DNA of 64,000 nt from Leptospira interrogans (GCF_900156205.1 NZ_FTNA01000018.1:1-64000); one strand, 5' to 3'. Positions 38,098-54,255 are shown, counted from the first letter of the stretch. Program-made: numbers and translations. The notes: generated by a model not told the origin, from the sequence alone.

Positions 38098-40037
38098 TTA
38101 TACCAAATCCAAAGGGTCAAAATCTATTTCTAAATACACTTTTTTAGATAGTTTTAAAGGGCGAATTTCTTTTTTAAAAATTTCTCTCCAAATGTTTGGC
38201 GAAGAAGTTTTGAGAATGATATGATTTCTAAAATTGGAATCAATTCTATAAAAAGGACAAGGAGCCGGTCCGAGTAGAATTGTATCTTTGGAGGGAAAAA
38301 ATTTTTTTAGAACCCCGAATACTAACTCGATTGTTTCAAGTGAAATCTGTTCTTCCTTAGAACGGGAAACAACTCGAACTAGTCTAGAAAATGGAGGATA
38401 AAAAAGTTCCTTTCGAACCGGAATTTCAGATTCATAAAATTGAATATAGTTTTGGTTCATTGCCATTTGAATGACCGGATGATTAGGTGCGTTAGTTTCT
38501 ATCAACACTTCCCCTTTTAACTTAGAGCGTCCCGCCCTTCCAGCCACTTGAGTTAAAAGAGAAAATACTCTTTCGTTGGCTCTAAAATCTGGAAGTCCAA
38601 GCCCTATTCCTGCATTTAAAACACCGACTAATGTAACTCTAGAGGCATCCAATCCTTTTGCGATCATCTGAGTTCCAGTAAGAATATCAATTTCTCCTCC
38701 TAAAAGACGAGATATGACTTCGTTTAATAAACTACGATCTTGAATAGAATCTTGATCAAGTCTTTCTACCCTAGTTTGCGGAAACGCTTCTAATAGATTT
38801 TCTTCTAGTTTTTGTGTTCCGGTTCCCTTGAGGGTTAGACCTTCTCCCATTCTTTTTTGCAAGGAATCTAAAGTTTCCGTATGCCCACAGAGATGACAAA
38901 TCGTAGTTCCTTTTTTATGATAACAAAGATTAGTCGTACAATTTGGACAAGGCACATAAGAAGAAGTGGACGGAGAATAGATCAGAGGACTATAACCTCT
39001 TCTGTTTAAAAGTAGTATGATCTGTTCTTTTTTCTCTAATCTTTGTTTGATCGCAAAGGAAAGTTCTGAGCTAAGAACGTTAGACTCTTTTTGGTTCTCC
39101 ACGATTCGAACCGTAGGCGGTAACACTCCTTGAGGTCTTTTAGTCAAAGTATGAAGATGAATTTTCCCCTCTTTTGCAAGATGATAAATTTCTAAAGAAG
39201 GTGTCGCGGTTCCCATCACAAGAACAGCTTCATTAGTCCTACATCTCTGTAAGGCGATTTGCCTTGCGTGATATCTAGGACTAGAATGTTCTTTAAAAGA
39301 AGAATCATGATCCTCGTCTATAATCACAAGTCCTAAGTTAGAAACAGGCGCAAATACAGCGCTTCTAGTTCCGACGGCAATTCTTTTTTTACCTGTGAGA
39401 AGTTCGTTATATGCCTTAAACTTTTCGGAAACCTTTAGAGCCGAATGAAGTACCGCCAATTGTCCCGGAAAAATAAGTTCTAACTTTCGAATAATATGAA
39501 ATGTTAAACTGATTTCGGGAACAAGTAAAATGACAGAACGATTTGGAGTTTCCAGAACCTTTTGTATGAGATGGATATAAACTTCTGTTTTTCCGGAGCC
39601 AGTAATTCCGAATAACAAATGAACTGCGGCGGTGCCGAAAGTAGAAAGTATATTTTGAGTTGCGATTTGTTGTTCTTCGTTTAAAGTAACTGGTTTACCT
39701 TCTGCGTCCGAAGGAAAAGTTTCGAGCTTTACCTGCCTTCTTCCTGCAGGAATCATTTTATAAATACATTCTCCGAGAGAAGCAATGTATTGATTTTTCA
39801 TCCAATGAGCTAAATCGATTTGTTCTTGAAGAACAATCGGAGTTTTATCTATAATTTTTTCTATTTGAAAAACTTTATAATTTGGTTCGTTTTGATGAAT
39901 CGAAACTATAATCCCTTCCTCTTCCCGATTGCGTAGTTTTACCAAAACTCGAACACCTATCTGAACGTTAGGTGGAATCTCATATGTAAAAGTGTCCTCT
40001 TCAATTGGAAGATCGAACGCAACTTCTGCGTAATAAA

Positions 40038-40041
<4 letters not shown>
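38098..40041 (-). CDS. priA: Primosomal helicase PriA with one zinc site lost
   Basis: Restarts stalled replication forks as a 3'-5' helicase. The 647 residues have the N-terminal DNA-binding domain (1-100), Walker A LLFGITGSGKTEVY at about 143-156, a DEDHD box (VIIDEDHDSSFKEHSSPRYHARQ), and C-terminal helicase motifs (ILTGTQMIAKGLD, QVAGRAGRS). Canonical PriA has eight Cys binding two zincs. Here the inner pairs CPNC and CHLC remain, but the outer pairs are replaced (YSPSTSS where LCxxCG is expected; SLQKRMGEG where CPxCGS is expected). Four bases overlap with the upstream UDG-like gene. Confidence 0.94.
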
Positions 40042-40881
<840 letters not shown>

Positions 40882-40889
<8 letters not shown>

Positions 40890-42228
40890 CTGTATACTGA
40901 TCCGAAGAAATATTAAGCGACTTCATTTTTCTGTATAAGTGAGAACGTTCAATTCCTAAAACTCGGGAAGTTCTGGTCACGTTTCCCTCATTTGTTTGTA
41001 ATGTTTTTATAATATACTGTCTTTCAAATTCTTCTTTAGCTTTTCTAAAATCTCCTAACTCCACCATTTCGTTTGCAGTTTTAAAACCTTTGAGTGCGTC
41101 TCTTGCGTCGTTTGCAGTAATCACGGAACCTACGGTCATAATACAAAGCCTTTCCATTACATTTTTTAGTTCCCGAATGTTACCTGGCCAAAAATGATTT
41201 TGTAAGATAGAAACCGCTTCAGATTCTATTTTTTTAGAAAGTAAATTATTTTCTTCTAAGGTTTTGGAAATATAATAATCCACAAGCAATGGAATATCGG
41301 AAGTTCTTTCTCTAAGAGGTGGAATTGTTATTGGAATCACATTCAATCTATAATATAAGTCTTCTCTAAACTTTCCGTCTCGAATCGCCTCTTCTACTGG
41401 AATATTTGTAGCTGCAATAATTCTAACGTCTACTGTGATCGTCTCTGTACTTCCCAATTTTTCAAATCTTTGCTCTTGAAGAATTCGTAATACTTTCGCC
41501 TGAGTAGAAAGTGACATGTCACAAATTTCGTCCAGAAACAAAGTGCCTCCGTTGGCGGCTTCGAATTTTCCGATTCTAGAATCGGTCGCGCCCGTAAAAG
41601 CTCCTTTTGTAAATCCAAATAACTCAGACTCTATAAGTTCTTCCGGAATTGCAGCACAGTTCATCTCTACAAAAGGAGAATCTTTTCGTTTAGAATTTTT
41701 GAATATAGTTTTTGCAACGAGTTCTTTTCCGGTTCCGTTTTCTCCGTAGATAAAAACTCGAGCGTTAGTAGACGCAGCTTGAGCGATTGCGAACTTTACT
41801 TTTTGAATGGCGGGGGAGTTTCCAAGAATTTCATCATATTCTAATTTAATATCGGAAGCCGAATTTTTTTGATCAGACTTGACTAGATCATCTATCGCTT
41901 GTAAAACTTTTTCGATCGAAAGAGGTTTTTCTAAAAAATCCACAGCTCCTTTTTTTGTAGCAGCCACAGCAATTTCTATCGTTCCGTGACCCGAAATCAT
42001 AAGTATAGGAAGAGTTGGATAGATTTTTTTACACTCTTCTAAAATGGTAATCCCATCTTCTTTGCCTAACCATACGTCCAAAAGAATTAGAGAAGGTCTA
42101 TCATTTTTGAGTTGTTTGAGTAAGGTTTTACCAGTAGCGAAAGTTTCTACTTCGAAATTTTCGTCCTCTAAAATTTCTTTAAGAGATTTTCTGATTTCTG
42201 GTTCATCGTCTGCGATAAAAATTTTCAT
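40882..42228 (-). CDS. Sigma-54-dependent response regulator (NtrC/NtrX type)
   Basis: The 448 residues form receiver, AAA+ and Fis-type DNA-binding domains. The phospho-acceptor is Asp51 in LILLDVWLG, with Asp7-Asp8 in the acidic pocket and Lys102 in EKPLS. The central domain has GENGTGKE near 160-167, ESELFGFTKGAFTGA with the sigma-54 contact GAFTGA intact near 203-208, GGTLFLDEI and LYYRLNVI. The C-terminal helix-turn-helix GNVTRTSRVLGIERSHLYRK is Fis-like. It lies eight bases after the histidine kinase and six genes from rpoN, so it almost certainly acts through this operon's sigma factor. Confidence 0.93.
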
Positions 42229-42235
42229 GATCGTT

Positions 42236-44026
<1,791 letters not shown>

Positions 44027-44039
44027 GGTTTCGAATTTA

Positions 44040-45240
<1,201 letters not shown>

Positions 45241-45244
45241 AGAC

Positions 45245-46666
45245 TTATCTAGACTCCAAAGACTTGACTTTTTTTCTCTGGCTGGATGGTAGGATTTTCA
45301 AAATCTTTCTATATTTAGCGACGGTTCTTCTTGCAATTTCAATTCCTTGTTTTCCTATTGCATCTACAATTTCTTGATCCGAAAGAGGATTGTCCGATTG
45401 TTCTTCTTTGACTAAGTTTCGGATAAGATCGTGTATTTTTTTAGAAGATTCGATTCCACCTTCCGTAGAACGAACCCCGGAAGAAAAGAACCATTTTAAT
45501 TCCATAATTCCGCGCGAAGTCTGAATATATTTATTGGAAGTGATTCTGGAAATTGTGGACTCGTGCATTTCCAACTTTTCAGCAATGTCTTTAAGAGTCA
45601 GTGGTCTAATATGCTGAATCCCTTTTTTAAAAAATGCAATTTGCATCTCTATAATCGCCGAAGTGACCTTAAACAAAGTTTGTCTTCTTTGATTTACGGA
45701 ACGAATCAACCATTCCGCCGAACTTAGTTTTGTAGCGATATATTCCTTATCTGACTCTTTTGCATTTTTTAGAATATTCTTATATTCTTTATTAACTTTA
45801 AGTCTAGGAATCCATTCGTCATTGATATAAATATCAAATTCCCCGTCTACCTCTCTGACGATCACGTCTGGAATTACATAGTCCGGTTTATTTGGAGTGT
45901 ACAACGTGGCGGGATAAGGTTCTAACTTTTTAATTTCGGACGCCAGAGATTCAACCGACTCTAACTGGATTTCCATTTTTTTGGAAATAGACTTATAATC
46001 TAATTTTTCTAAATCCTTAATATGATCCCGAATTAAAATATGTAGATTTAAATCTTCCGGTTTTAAAATCTTGGCTTGTATCAGAAGAGTTTCTTGTACA
46101 TCCTTGGCTCCAATTCCGATAGGGTCCAACCTATGAATCTGATCCAACACCTTACGAACTTTTTTCTCATTCAACTTCATTTCAGTGCATAAATCTGGAA
46201 TTGGAATCGGAATAAATCCATGATCATTCAACATGGAAATCAAAATTTCTCCTATGGAAATTTCATCAGGTTTTAAATTGGAAAGCCTAAGCTGCCAAAG
46301 AAGATGTTCGGATAAGGAGCTTTTTTCCGGTGAGGATTCTATGTATTTCTGATTTCGATCTGACGCGTCGGTTCCCGCGCCTCCGGCCTTATCTAAAGAA
46401 AAATGATCTTGCCAACTAACGTCTGAGTTTTTGAGAAAATCATTTTTTTCTTTTCTTTTTAAATCGTCTCTACTGTATAAATCGGGGGTTCTATTTCTTT
46501 CCGATGCATATTCTTCTTCCAACATAGGATTTTCTACAAGTTCGGAATTGATTCTATCAGAAAGTTCTAAAGTAGACAAAGGTAGAAGTTCTATGGACTG
46601 TCTTAGATCCTGAGTCATCACAAGTTTTTGGGTTTGTTTTTGAACCAGTGACTGACTTAGATTCAC
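45245..46666 (-). CDS. rpoN: RNA polymerase sigma-54 factor
   Basis: The 473-residue RpoN. Region I (about 1-50) is Gln/Leu-rich (KQTQKLVMTQDLRQSIELLP), the site of activator control. An acidic, poorly conserved region II (about 55-110) precedes the core-binding region. The DNA-binding part has SRITSNKYIQTSRGIMELKW and the RpoN box ARRTVAKYRK near 440-450, recognising the -24 element. It overlaps lptB by four bases, the common lptB-rpoN order. Confidence 0.96.
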   Translation of the reverse strand: MNLSQSLVQKQTQKLVMTQDLRQSIELLPLSTLELSDRINSELVENPMLEEEYASERNRTPDLYSRDDLKRKEKNDFLKNSDVSWQDHFSLDKAGGAGTDASDRNQKYIESSPEKSSLSEHLLWQLRLSNLKPDEISIGEILISMLNDHGFIPIPIPDLCTEMKLNEKKVRKVLDQIHRLDPIGIGAKDVQETLLIQAKILKPEDLNLHILIRDHIKDLEKLDYKSISKKMEIQLESVESLASEIKKLEPYPATLYTPNKPDYVIPDVIVREVDGEFDIYINDEWIPRLKVNKEYKNILKNAKESDKEYIATKLSSAEWLIRSVNQRRQTLFKVTSAIIEMQIAFFKKGIQHIRPLTLKDIAEKLEMHESTISRITSNKYIQTSRGIMELKWFFSSGVRSTEGGIESSKKIHDLIRNLVKEEQSDNPLSDQEIVDAIGKQGIEIARRTVAKYRKILKILPSSQRKKVKSLESR

Positions 46667-47388
46667 AGAGTAAAATCCTCGCCTAGATAGATTCTTCTTG
46701 TTTCTGGATCATTTACAAGATCGTGAGTAGAACCGGAAATTAAAATTCTACCGCTATACATAATATAAGCACGATCCGTAATCTTTAAAGTCTCTCTTAC
46801 ATTATGATCCGTGATCAAAATTCCAAGTCCTCTTTCTTTCAAAGAACCAATTACGGTCTGAATATCTTTCACAGCAATCGGATCTACACCGGCAAAAGGT
46901 TCGTCTAACAATATAAAGTCGGGATTGGTAACAAGTGCCCTCGCTATTTCACAACGTCTTCTTTCCCCACCAGAAAGAGTATAACCTTTTTGATTGGCAA
47001 CTCTCATAATCTGAAGTTCAATCAGTAGATCATCTCTTCGTTTGATAATTTCAGTTCTGGAAAGATTCATCGTTTCTAAAATCGCTTCTAAATTTTCGGC
47101 AACGGTCAACTTACGAAAAATAGACGCCTCTTGGGCGAGATAACCAACTCCTAACCTTGCACGTATATGCATGGGAGAATCGGTAACGTCCTGTCCGTCT
47201 ATAAAAACTTTTCCGGAATCCGGTCTTACAAAACCTACGGACATATAAAAAGAAGTAGTCTTACCGGCTCCGTTGGGACCTAAGAGTCCTACAACTTCTC
47301 CTTTCTTGATATTAAAGCTAGCTCCATCTACTACCTTTCTTTTGTTATATACCTTGATCAGGTTATCCATTCGGAAGGTTTTGCTCAT
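46663..47388 (-). CDS. lptB: LPS export ABC transporter ATPase LptB
   Basis: ATPase that powers LPS extraction from the inner membrane through LptFG. The 241 residues show Walker A GPNGAGKT at 37-44, Q loop, signature LSGGERRRCEIARAL near 140-154, Walker B DFILLDEPFAGVDPIA and a H loop GILITDHNV. Specific LptB features such as GLGILITDHNVRETL and VDPIAVKDIQ are present. lptA precedes it by 12 bases. lptF and lptG are not in the window. Confidence 0.95.
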   Translation of the reverse strand: MSKTFRMDNLIKVYNKRKVVDGASFNIKKGEVVGLLGPNGAGKTTSFYMSVGFVRPDSGKVFIDGQDVTDSPMHIRARLGVGYLAQEASIFRKLTVAENLEAILETMNLSRTEIIKRRDDLLIELQIMRVANQKGYTLSGGERRRCEIARALVTNPDFILLDEPFAGVDPIAVKDIQTVIGSLKERGLGILITDHNVRETLKITDRAYIMYSGRILISGSTHDLVNDPETRRIYLGEDFTL

Positions 47389-47400
47389 ATTCTTATTTGT

Positions 47401-48771
47401 TTACTTTCCAGGAAGAATTCCATCAGTCAAAAGAGCTCTACCTTCTCTCGGAAAGAATATTATCTTTCCTGCATGAATGTCTCTCCCATTTTTTCTCAGA
47501 GTAGGATTCCCCTCAAGATACACTTTTTCCTCTTTTTCAAAATAGGTAGCGTATTCTCCCGTTGCGGAAGAATCCTTACCTTCCATAAAAACGTTTCCTC
47601 GAATGACGGTTTCATTTTTATCCATAAACCGTTCAAACTCTACAGCGGTCATTGTACTTGTAACCGCCTCCGTTTTTTTATCTAAAAAATCAATTTTTCC
47701 TGAATCAGTCAAATGAATGTACTCATCGTTTTTAAAGTAGTCAAGGACATTCCCAGAAAGTATAAGTGCGTTTTCACGATCGTGAACCGTAATTTGATTT
47801 CTGGCTTCAATCTTAGAAGAATTTTTTCCGTAACTTATCAACTTTTCAGCGTTCATCTTTAGTTTGTGTCTGTAAATGGTTGCGTTTCCATACAGACCCA
47901 CTCTAGTCTCTCCGTTTTCATCCTTGTCGCTTACTACCTTGTCTCCTTTAAAAATTGCAACCCTAGTAACTTCCTTTTTAATTGTTTCCTGAGTTTTTTG
48001 AGAATCTTTTTTATCTTTATTTTCTACCGCTTCCTTATCGGTATAATTTTGAAAGAGGATACTCTCTCCGACTAACTCTACTTTGTTGATATTTGTATAA
48101 AATGTAAGTTGTTTTCCTGTAAGATAACGATCTTTTGCAATTAAGATAGGATCTGGATCGGTGGTGATTTTGTCAGAATCTTCTTCAAAAACTGCTTCTT
48201 TACAAAGAATTGTAATTTGAGGATGTGCAATAATTACGTTTTCTTTTAAAAGAGTAATTTTATTAGAAAGATTTCTTTCGATAAATTTTGCTGATATGAC
48301 TGTTTTTAACCCGCTTTTATCTGTATGAAAAAGTCTAGGACGATCTTTGATAGTTACTTTTTCTTCAAACTTATCGTATTCACCTACTCCTGCTCGTAAG
48401 GTAACTCCGTTATCTCCGTCCTGAATAAAAACTCCACCCCGTAAAAATCCTTTAAACGCGTCTTTTCCGTAGACTTCGATTTGATTTGCCGAAAGTTTTA
48501 CCTTTTTGTGTTGAATCCAAGCCCCCCCCTCCAAAGTAAAAGAAGTGATTTTCAAACCGGAAACCGTTTTATCTTCTTGAGTTAAAGAAGATCCTCCCCA
48601 AAAAGTTGGAAAGTTTGGAGTCGAATTTTTCTTTTCTGTATTTTCGGGTATTACGTTTACAAACTTTCTGTCTGCAGTTTCACTTCCTACAAGAAGTGGA
48701 GGTTTTACATTTCCATAATATGCAACCAATGGAATACATATAAAAATAAATATTAAAACTCTGCGGATCAT
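47401..48771 (-). CDS. lptA: LptA/OstA-like LPS transport protein, extended
   Basis: A 456-residue periplasmic bridge-type protein with a signal peptide (MIRRVLIFIFICIPLVAYYG). Repeated OstA beta-jellyroll strands are seen throughout: KLSANQIEVYGKDAFKGFLRG near 90, VTLRAGVGEYDKFEEKVTI, KMNAEKLISYGKNSSKIEARN and SATGEYATYFEKEEKVYLEG. E. coli LptA has about 185 residues and polymerises; this protein has material for more than twice that, so one molecule may span more of the periplasm. It overlaps lptC by four bases. Confidence 0.85.
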   Translation of the reverse strand: MIRRVLIFIFICIPLVAYYGNVKPPLLVGSETADRKFVNVIPENTEKKNSTPNFPTFWGGSSLTQEDKTVSGLKITSFTLEGGAWIQHKKVKLSANQIEVYGKDAFKGFLRGGVFIQDGDNGVTLRAGVGEYDKFEEKVTIKDRPRLFHTDKSGLKTVISAKFIERNLSNKITLLKENVIIAHPQITILCKEAVFEEDSDKITTDPDPILIAKDRYLTGKQLTFYTNINKVELVGESILFQNYTDKEAVENKDKKDSQKTQETIKKEVTRVAIFKGDKVVSDKDENGETRVGLYGNATIYRHKLKMNAEKLISYGKNSSKIEARNQITVHDRENALILSGNVLDYFKNDEYIHLTDSGKIDFLDKKTEAVTSTMTAVEFERFMDKNETVIRGNVFMEGKDSSATGEYATYFEKEEKVYLEGNPTLRKNGRDIHAGKIIFFPREGRALLTDGILPGK

Positions 48772-49352
48772 GGGGAACCTGCCGCCTTCAAAGGATTGGT
48801 CCCACCCTGAGTAATGGCAGTAGGTTTTAAAATCGTAAATTTATTTAAATCTTTATCCGCCCTAAGTCCAATTCCTCTAATCGTAGTTCCATCCGCGCTT
48901 ACGCTGACTTCCGAATCAGATACTAACTTTTTAGTATCCATGTTGTATTCCATTGTTTTAGCAGTTAGAATTTTATGATCATCTGTCTTTAGTAAAATTT
49001 TACCTTCCAAAAGCATCAATCTTGTCTTATGATTGATTTCACCTTTTTCAGCCAAAAGTTTGGATTTGAATTTCCCTGCCTCATACTGATCAAAATCGAT
49101 GTCATAGAAAGTAGTTTTATTTTCGTTTACGTAAACAAAGGATTCATTGGCTCGTAGTTCCCACTGCAACTGCCCACTTGAATCGTAAGCCTCTCTCTTA
49201 AAGTTTCGAATCGAAATCGAAGATCCACTTTCCCTTTCTTTCTCTACTCTTTCATAATTTACTTTTTTACAATTTTCGAATATGATTAGAAAAAATCCGC
49301 AAACAACCGAAATCAAAAAAACTAAAATCCGATTGTTGTTTTTATTTTTCAT
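48768..49352 (-). CDS. lptC: LPS export protein LptC
   Basis: A 194-residue bitopic protein: one N-terminal helix at about 9-26 and a periplasmic jellyroll (ESFVYVNENKTTFYDIDFDQY, then AEKGEINHKTRLMLLEGKILL, and LTAKTMEYNMDTKKLVSDSEV). It passes LPS from LptFG to LptA. The segment FENC just after the helix, at Cys28, could be read as a weak lipobox, but the membrane anchor is sufficient. It overlaps lptA by four bases and follows kdsA. Confidence 0.86.
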   Translation of the reverse strand: MKNKNNNRILVFLISVVCGFFLIIFENCKKVNYERVEKERESGSSISIRNFKREAYDSSGQLQWELRANESFVYVNENKTTFYDIDFDQYEAGKFKSKLLAEKGEINHKTRLMLLEGKILLKTDDHKILTAKTMEYNMDTKKLVSDSEVSVSADGTTIRGIGLRADKDLNKFTILKPTAITQGGTNPLKAAGSP

Positions 49353-49363
49353 AAAAAAACCGA

Positions 49364-50229
49364 TTATAAGCTGCTTCTAGAAATTAGAATTTCTTTTTTA
49401 ATATAACGATCTAGACCGATCATCTCTTTCAAAAGGCTCTTAATCTGAGAAAGTGGATACTGAGTCGTGGCATCCGAAAGTGCGTTTGGTGGATCTGGAT
49501 GTACTTCCATAAAAATACCTTCAATACCAAAAGAAACGGCAGAACGAAGAATACTCGGAATAAATTCTCTTTGTCCACCAGTACTGTTTCCAGCAGCTCC
49601 GGGAAGTTGTGCAGAATGTGTCGCATCAAATACAAGAGGAATATCAAATCCGTGAATGATCGGAATTGCTCTTCCATCGAATATTAAATTTCCGTAACCA
49701 AACGAAGTTCCTCTTTCGGTTACGAGTAGCTTATTATTTCCGGATTCGTTCATCTTAACCGCGATATGACGCGTATCCGCAGGTGCAAGAAATTGGCCTT
49801 TTTTTACGTTTACCCATTTACCTGTTTGAGCGGATTGTGAAATTAGATCTGTTTGTCTACACAAGAACGCAGGGATCTGATATACGTCTATCACGTCTTT
49901 CAAAGGAGAAATCTGAGAGGTTTCGTGAATATCCGTCAAAACAGGAACGTTGTACTTATTTTTAATATATTCTAAATTTTTAATACCTTCTGCAAGCCCT
50001 GGTCCACGATAGGAATTTACGGAAGAACGATTGGCCTTATCAAAACTACTTTTAAAAATATAAGGAATTTTTAATTCTCCACAAACTTCTATCATCTCGG
50101 CGCAGACCCGATCCAATAGATCCCTATTTTCCATAACACAAGGACCGGAAATTAGAAAAAAAGGTTCGTCTCCTCCTATTTTAGTTCCGTTTAAAAAATC
50201 TCTTTTTGTACAAGTATTGTCTTTCATGT

Positions 50230-50233
<4 letters not shown>
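49364..50233 (-). CDS. kdsA: 3-deoxy-D-manno-octulosonate 8-phosphate synthase
   Basis: Condenses phosphoenolpyruvate with arabinose-5-phosphate to make KDO-8-phosphate, the first committed step to the LPS inner-core sugar. The 289-residue TIM barrel contains FFLISGPCVMENRD near 25-38, FKSSFDKANRSSVNSYRGPG near 60-79, TDIHE, CRQTDLI, KKGQFLAP and EVHPDPPNALSDATTQYPL. The Cys in SGPCV and His/Glu/Asp positions suggest either metal or non-metal class; that is not resolvable here. It overlaps pyrG by four bases. Confidence 0.95.
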
Positions 50234-51858
<1,625 letters not shown>

Positions 51859-52044
51859 CTTCTAAAGAACAGAGTTTCGGGTGTTTCTTAGAAATTCAAA
51901 CCGGAATTTCCAGGAATTCTGTTTCTAAAAAGTAGAATATTGGTTTCTATTTGTAAATCAGGTCTCGTAACATTTTCTTACAAAACGAGGATATATGTAA
52001 TTCCCATATCAAAGCACAATTACAAAGATGAGGGAGATTTAATT

Positions 52045-52521
52045 TTAGAGTTTTAAAATTTTTTCGATGATGGAAGAGGTGGATTTTCCAGGGACAAAGG
52101 GTAAAATTTGAACATCCCCTCCTAATTCTCTGATTATTTTCGTTTCAGGCAATTCTTCTACTTTGTAATCTCCTCCCTTTACGTGAATCTTAGGTTTGAT
52201 CAAACGAATTAGATCCAAAGGAGTATCCTGAGAAAAAATCGTAACCGCATCCACAAATCTCAAATTAGAAAGAAGAATCGCTCGATCTTCTTCGCAAATT
52301 AAAGGTCTTTGTTCCCCTTTCAGACGTTTTACAGAAGAATCCGAATTGAGTCCTATCCAGAGAAAATCACCTAACTCTCTTGCCTGAGAAAGATACGTTA
52401 TGTGACCTTTATGTACTAAATCGAAACAACCGTTCGTAAAAACAATTTTTTTATTTTTTCGAACCTGATCCGCAAAAGCCGCGACGTTTTGCCAGGAAAC
52501 GACGTGATTTTTTAAGTCCAT
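52045..52521 (-). CDS. hldC: D-glycero-beta-D-manno-heptose 1-phosphate adenylyltransferase
   Basis: Activates heptose-1-phosphate to ADP-heptose for LPS core synthesis. The 158-residue nucleotidyltransferase shows VFTNGCFDLVHKGHITYLSQA at about 28-48 (HxGH motif), IGLNSDSSVKRLKG near 56 and a C-terminal VPGKSTSSIIEKI. It corresponds to the C-terminal half of E. coli HldE (RfaE) but is a separate gene; some authors call it hldC or rfaE2. It directly follows the kinase gene, whose stop is adjacent. Confidence 0.9.
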   Translation of the reverse strand: MDLKNHVVSWQNVAAFADQVRKNKKIVFTNGCFDLVHKGHITYLSQARELGDFLWIGLNSDSSVKRLKGEQRPLICEEDRAILLSNLRFVDAVTIFSQDTPLDLIRLIKPKIHVKGGDYKVEELPETKIIRELGGDVQILPFVPGKSTSSIIEKILKL

Positions 52522-53535
52522 TTAATTTTCAAAACTCCCCATAGATTGTAAAGAAAGTTCTAATTCCCCCGGGGTTACAGTTTCTGCGCCTAACTTTCCA
52601 ACTACGACTCCAGCGGCCGCATTGGAAACGATACTTGCTTCTAATTCGTTCAACCCAGCGGCGTGATAGGCTGTGTAAGTACTGATAACAGTATCACCGG
52701 CACCGGTAACATCGAATACTTCTTTTGCAACCGTCGGAATATGAAATATTTCTTTATTAGAAGAAAGGTATAAACTCATCCCCTTTTCTCCTCTTGTAAT
52801 CATAAGAGAAGGACAAGAAAGTTTTTCGGAAATTTCTTCCACCGCATTTAAAATTTCAGAATCGTTTTCTAATTTTCTTCCGATGGCCTTACCTGCTTCG
52901 TGATGATTTGGAGTCAGAATACTCACTCTTTTATATAGAAAAAAATGACTCACCTGTGGATCAACTGTTACGATCTTTTTTTTATCCACGCAGATTTTAG
53001 AAACTTCGCTGATAATCCTAGGAGTTAAAGTTCCCTTATCGTAGTCAGAAAGAATCACCGCGTCCGCAGAATCGATTCTTTCTAAAAAAGCTCTGAGAAG
53101 TTCGTCTTCTTCGTTTGAATTGATTGGTTTTAATTCTTCTTTATCAATCCTACAAACCTGTTGATGCCCTGCTATCACTCTTGTTTTTACAATCGTTGGC
53201 ACACCTTCGGATGCAATCAAAAAGTTCTGATCCTTATCTGTGTTTTCATGGTGTAGAAGACCGGCAAGATTTTTCGCCCTTTCGTCTTTTCCAGTTCTTC
53301 CAAGAACAACTGACTTTACCCCTAAACTTGATAAATTTTTGACCACATTTCCCGCCCCACCTAAAGTAATCTTTTCTGTACGAACCCAGACTACTGGAAC
53401 TGGAGCTTCTGGAGAAATTCGACTTACTTCTCCGATAAGATATTCATCCAAGATGAAATCTCCAATCACAATCACTTTTAAATTTTTAAGATTAGCTGTT
53501 GAAGTTTGAAAGCGATTTCTATTTAGATAATACAA
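52522..53535 (-). CDS. hldA: D-glycero-beta-D-manno-heptose-7-phosphate kinase
   Basis: PfkB-family sugar kinase acting before the adenylyltransferase in ADP-heptose synthesis. The 337 residues show VIVIGDFILDEYLIGEVSRISPEAPVPVV-type start near 25-50, LGGAGNVVKNL near 58, the PfkB signature VFDVTGAGDTVISTY at about 279-293 (catalytic Asp in GAGD), and LILSDYDKGTLT near 158. It matches the N-terminal half of E. coli HldE. The start at 53535 is 21 bases from the divergent Lon-N-domain frame. Confidence 0.92.
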   Translation of the reverse strand: MYYLNRNRFQTSTANLKNLKVIVIGDFILDEYLIGEVSRISPEAPVPVVWVRTEKITLGGAGNVVKNLSSLGVKSVVLGRTGKDERAKNLAGLLHHENTDKDQNFLIASEGVPTIVKTRVIAGHQQVCRIDKEELKPINSNEEDELLRAFLERIDSADAVILSDYDKGTLTPRIISEVSKICVDKKKIVTVDPQVSHFFLYKRVSILTPNHHEAGKAIGRKLENDSEILNAVEEISEKLSCPSLMITRGEKGMSLYLSSNKEIFHIPTVAKEVFDVTGAGDTVISTYTAYHAAGLNELEASIVSNAAAGVVVGKLGAETVTPGELELSLQSMGSFEN

Positions 53536-53589
53536 ATTCTACTGATCCTTGGGATTTTGATTTACGGTTTCTATATAAGCAGTTATAGT

Positions 53590-54210
53590 ATGCTTCCTGT
53601 GTCAATCACTACTGTCCCAATCTTTCCGTTACCGGAAATCATTTTGTTTCCAGGGACATATTTACCTCTTCATATTTTCGAACCTAGATATAGATTGATG
53701 TTAGACTATTGTATGGAATCCAGCGAAGAATTAGCAATCGCCCCCTTAGTCAACAAATCAAAAATGTTATCTCTACACCCTGAAATTGAAACCGTATTTG
53801 GTTGGGGTAAAATCGTAAGAAGAGATCCTCTACCAGATGGAAGATCCAATATTCTTTTAGAAGGAAAGGGAATCGCCAAATTAATCGATTACGAAACGAT
53901 GGAACCATTTCGAGTAGGAAAAGTCGAAAAGATTGAACCCGATTTCGAATATCTAAAACATGAAAATTTTAAAAAGGGCTTCGAAAGACTTTTGTTTTTT
54001 ACAAAAAGAATACTACTTTCAGAAGGTGCTGGAGAAGATTTGATTCTTAGGATGAATGAACTCATAACACATCCCTTTCCTATTGATTTTATTGCTTCTA
54101 TTCTCAATTTTGAATTTTCTAAAAAACAAGAAATCTTAGTAGATCCAAATCCAATGGAAAAGATGAAAATTTTAATGCGAATTGCAGAAGAACTCAACTT
54201 AAGAGAATAA
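53590..54210 (+). CDS. Lon N-terminal (LON substrate-binding) domain protein
   Basis: A 206-residue protein consisting of the Lon-protease N-terminal domain only: VPIFPLPEIILFPGTYLPLHIFEPRYRLML at the start is diagnostic, and the GWGKIVRRDPLPDGRSNILLEGKGI segment follows. No AAA+ or protease domain is attached. Such stand-alone proteins are widespread with unknown roles, perhaps as adaptors or in substrate recognition. I chose ATG 53590, although the ribosome site is weak; the frame opens at a TTG 11 codons earlier. It stands alone, divergent from the hldA-hldC pair. Confidence 0.87.
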   Translation: MLPVSITTVPIFPLPEIILFPGTYLPLHIFEPRYRLMLDYCMESSEELAIAPLVNKSKMLSLHPEIETVFGWGKIVRRDPLPDGRSNILLEGKGIAKLIDYETMEPFRVGKVEKIEPDFEYLKHENFKKGFERLLFFTKRILLSEGAGEDLILRMNELITHPFPIDFIASILNFEFSKKQEILVDPNPMEKMKILMRIAEELNLRE

Positions 54211-54255
54211 AAGTTAAATGTTTAGAATGTCAGAAATGGAAATTCGATTATAAAA

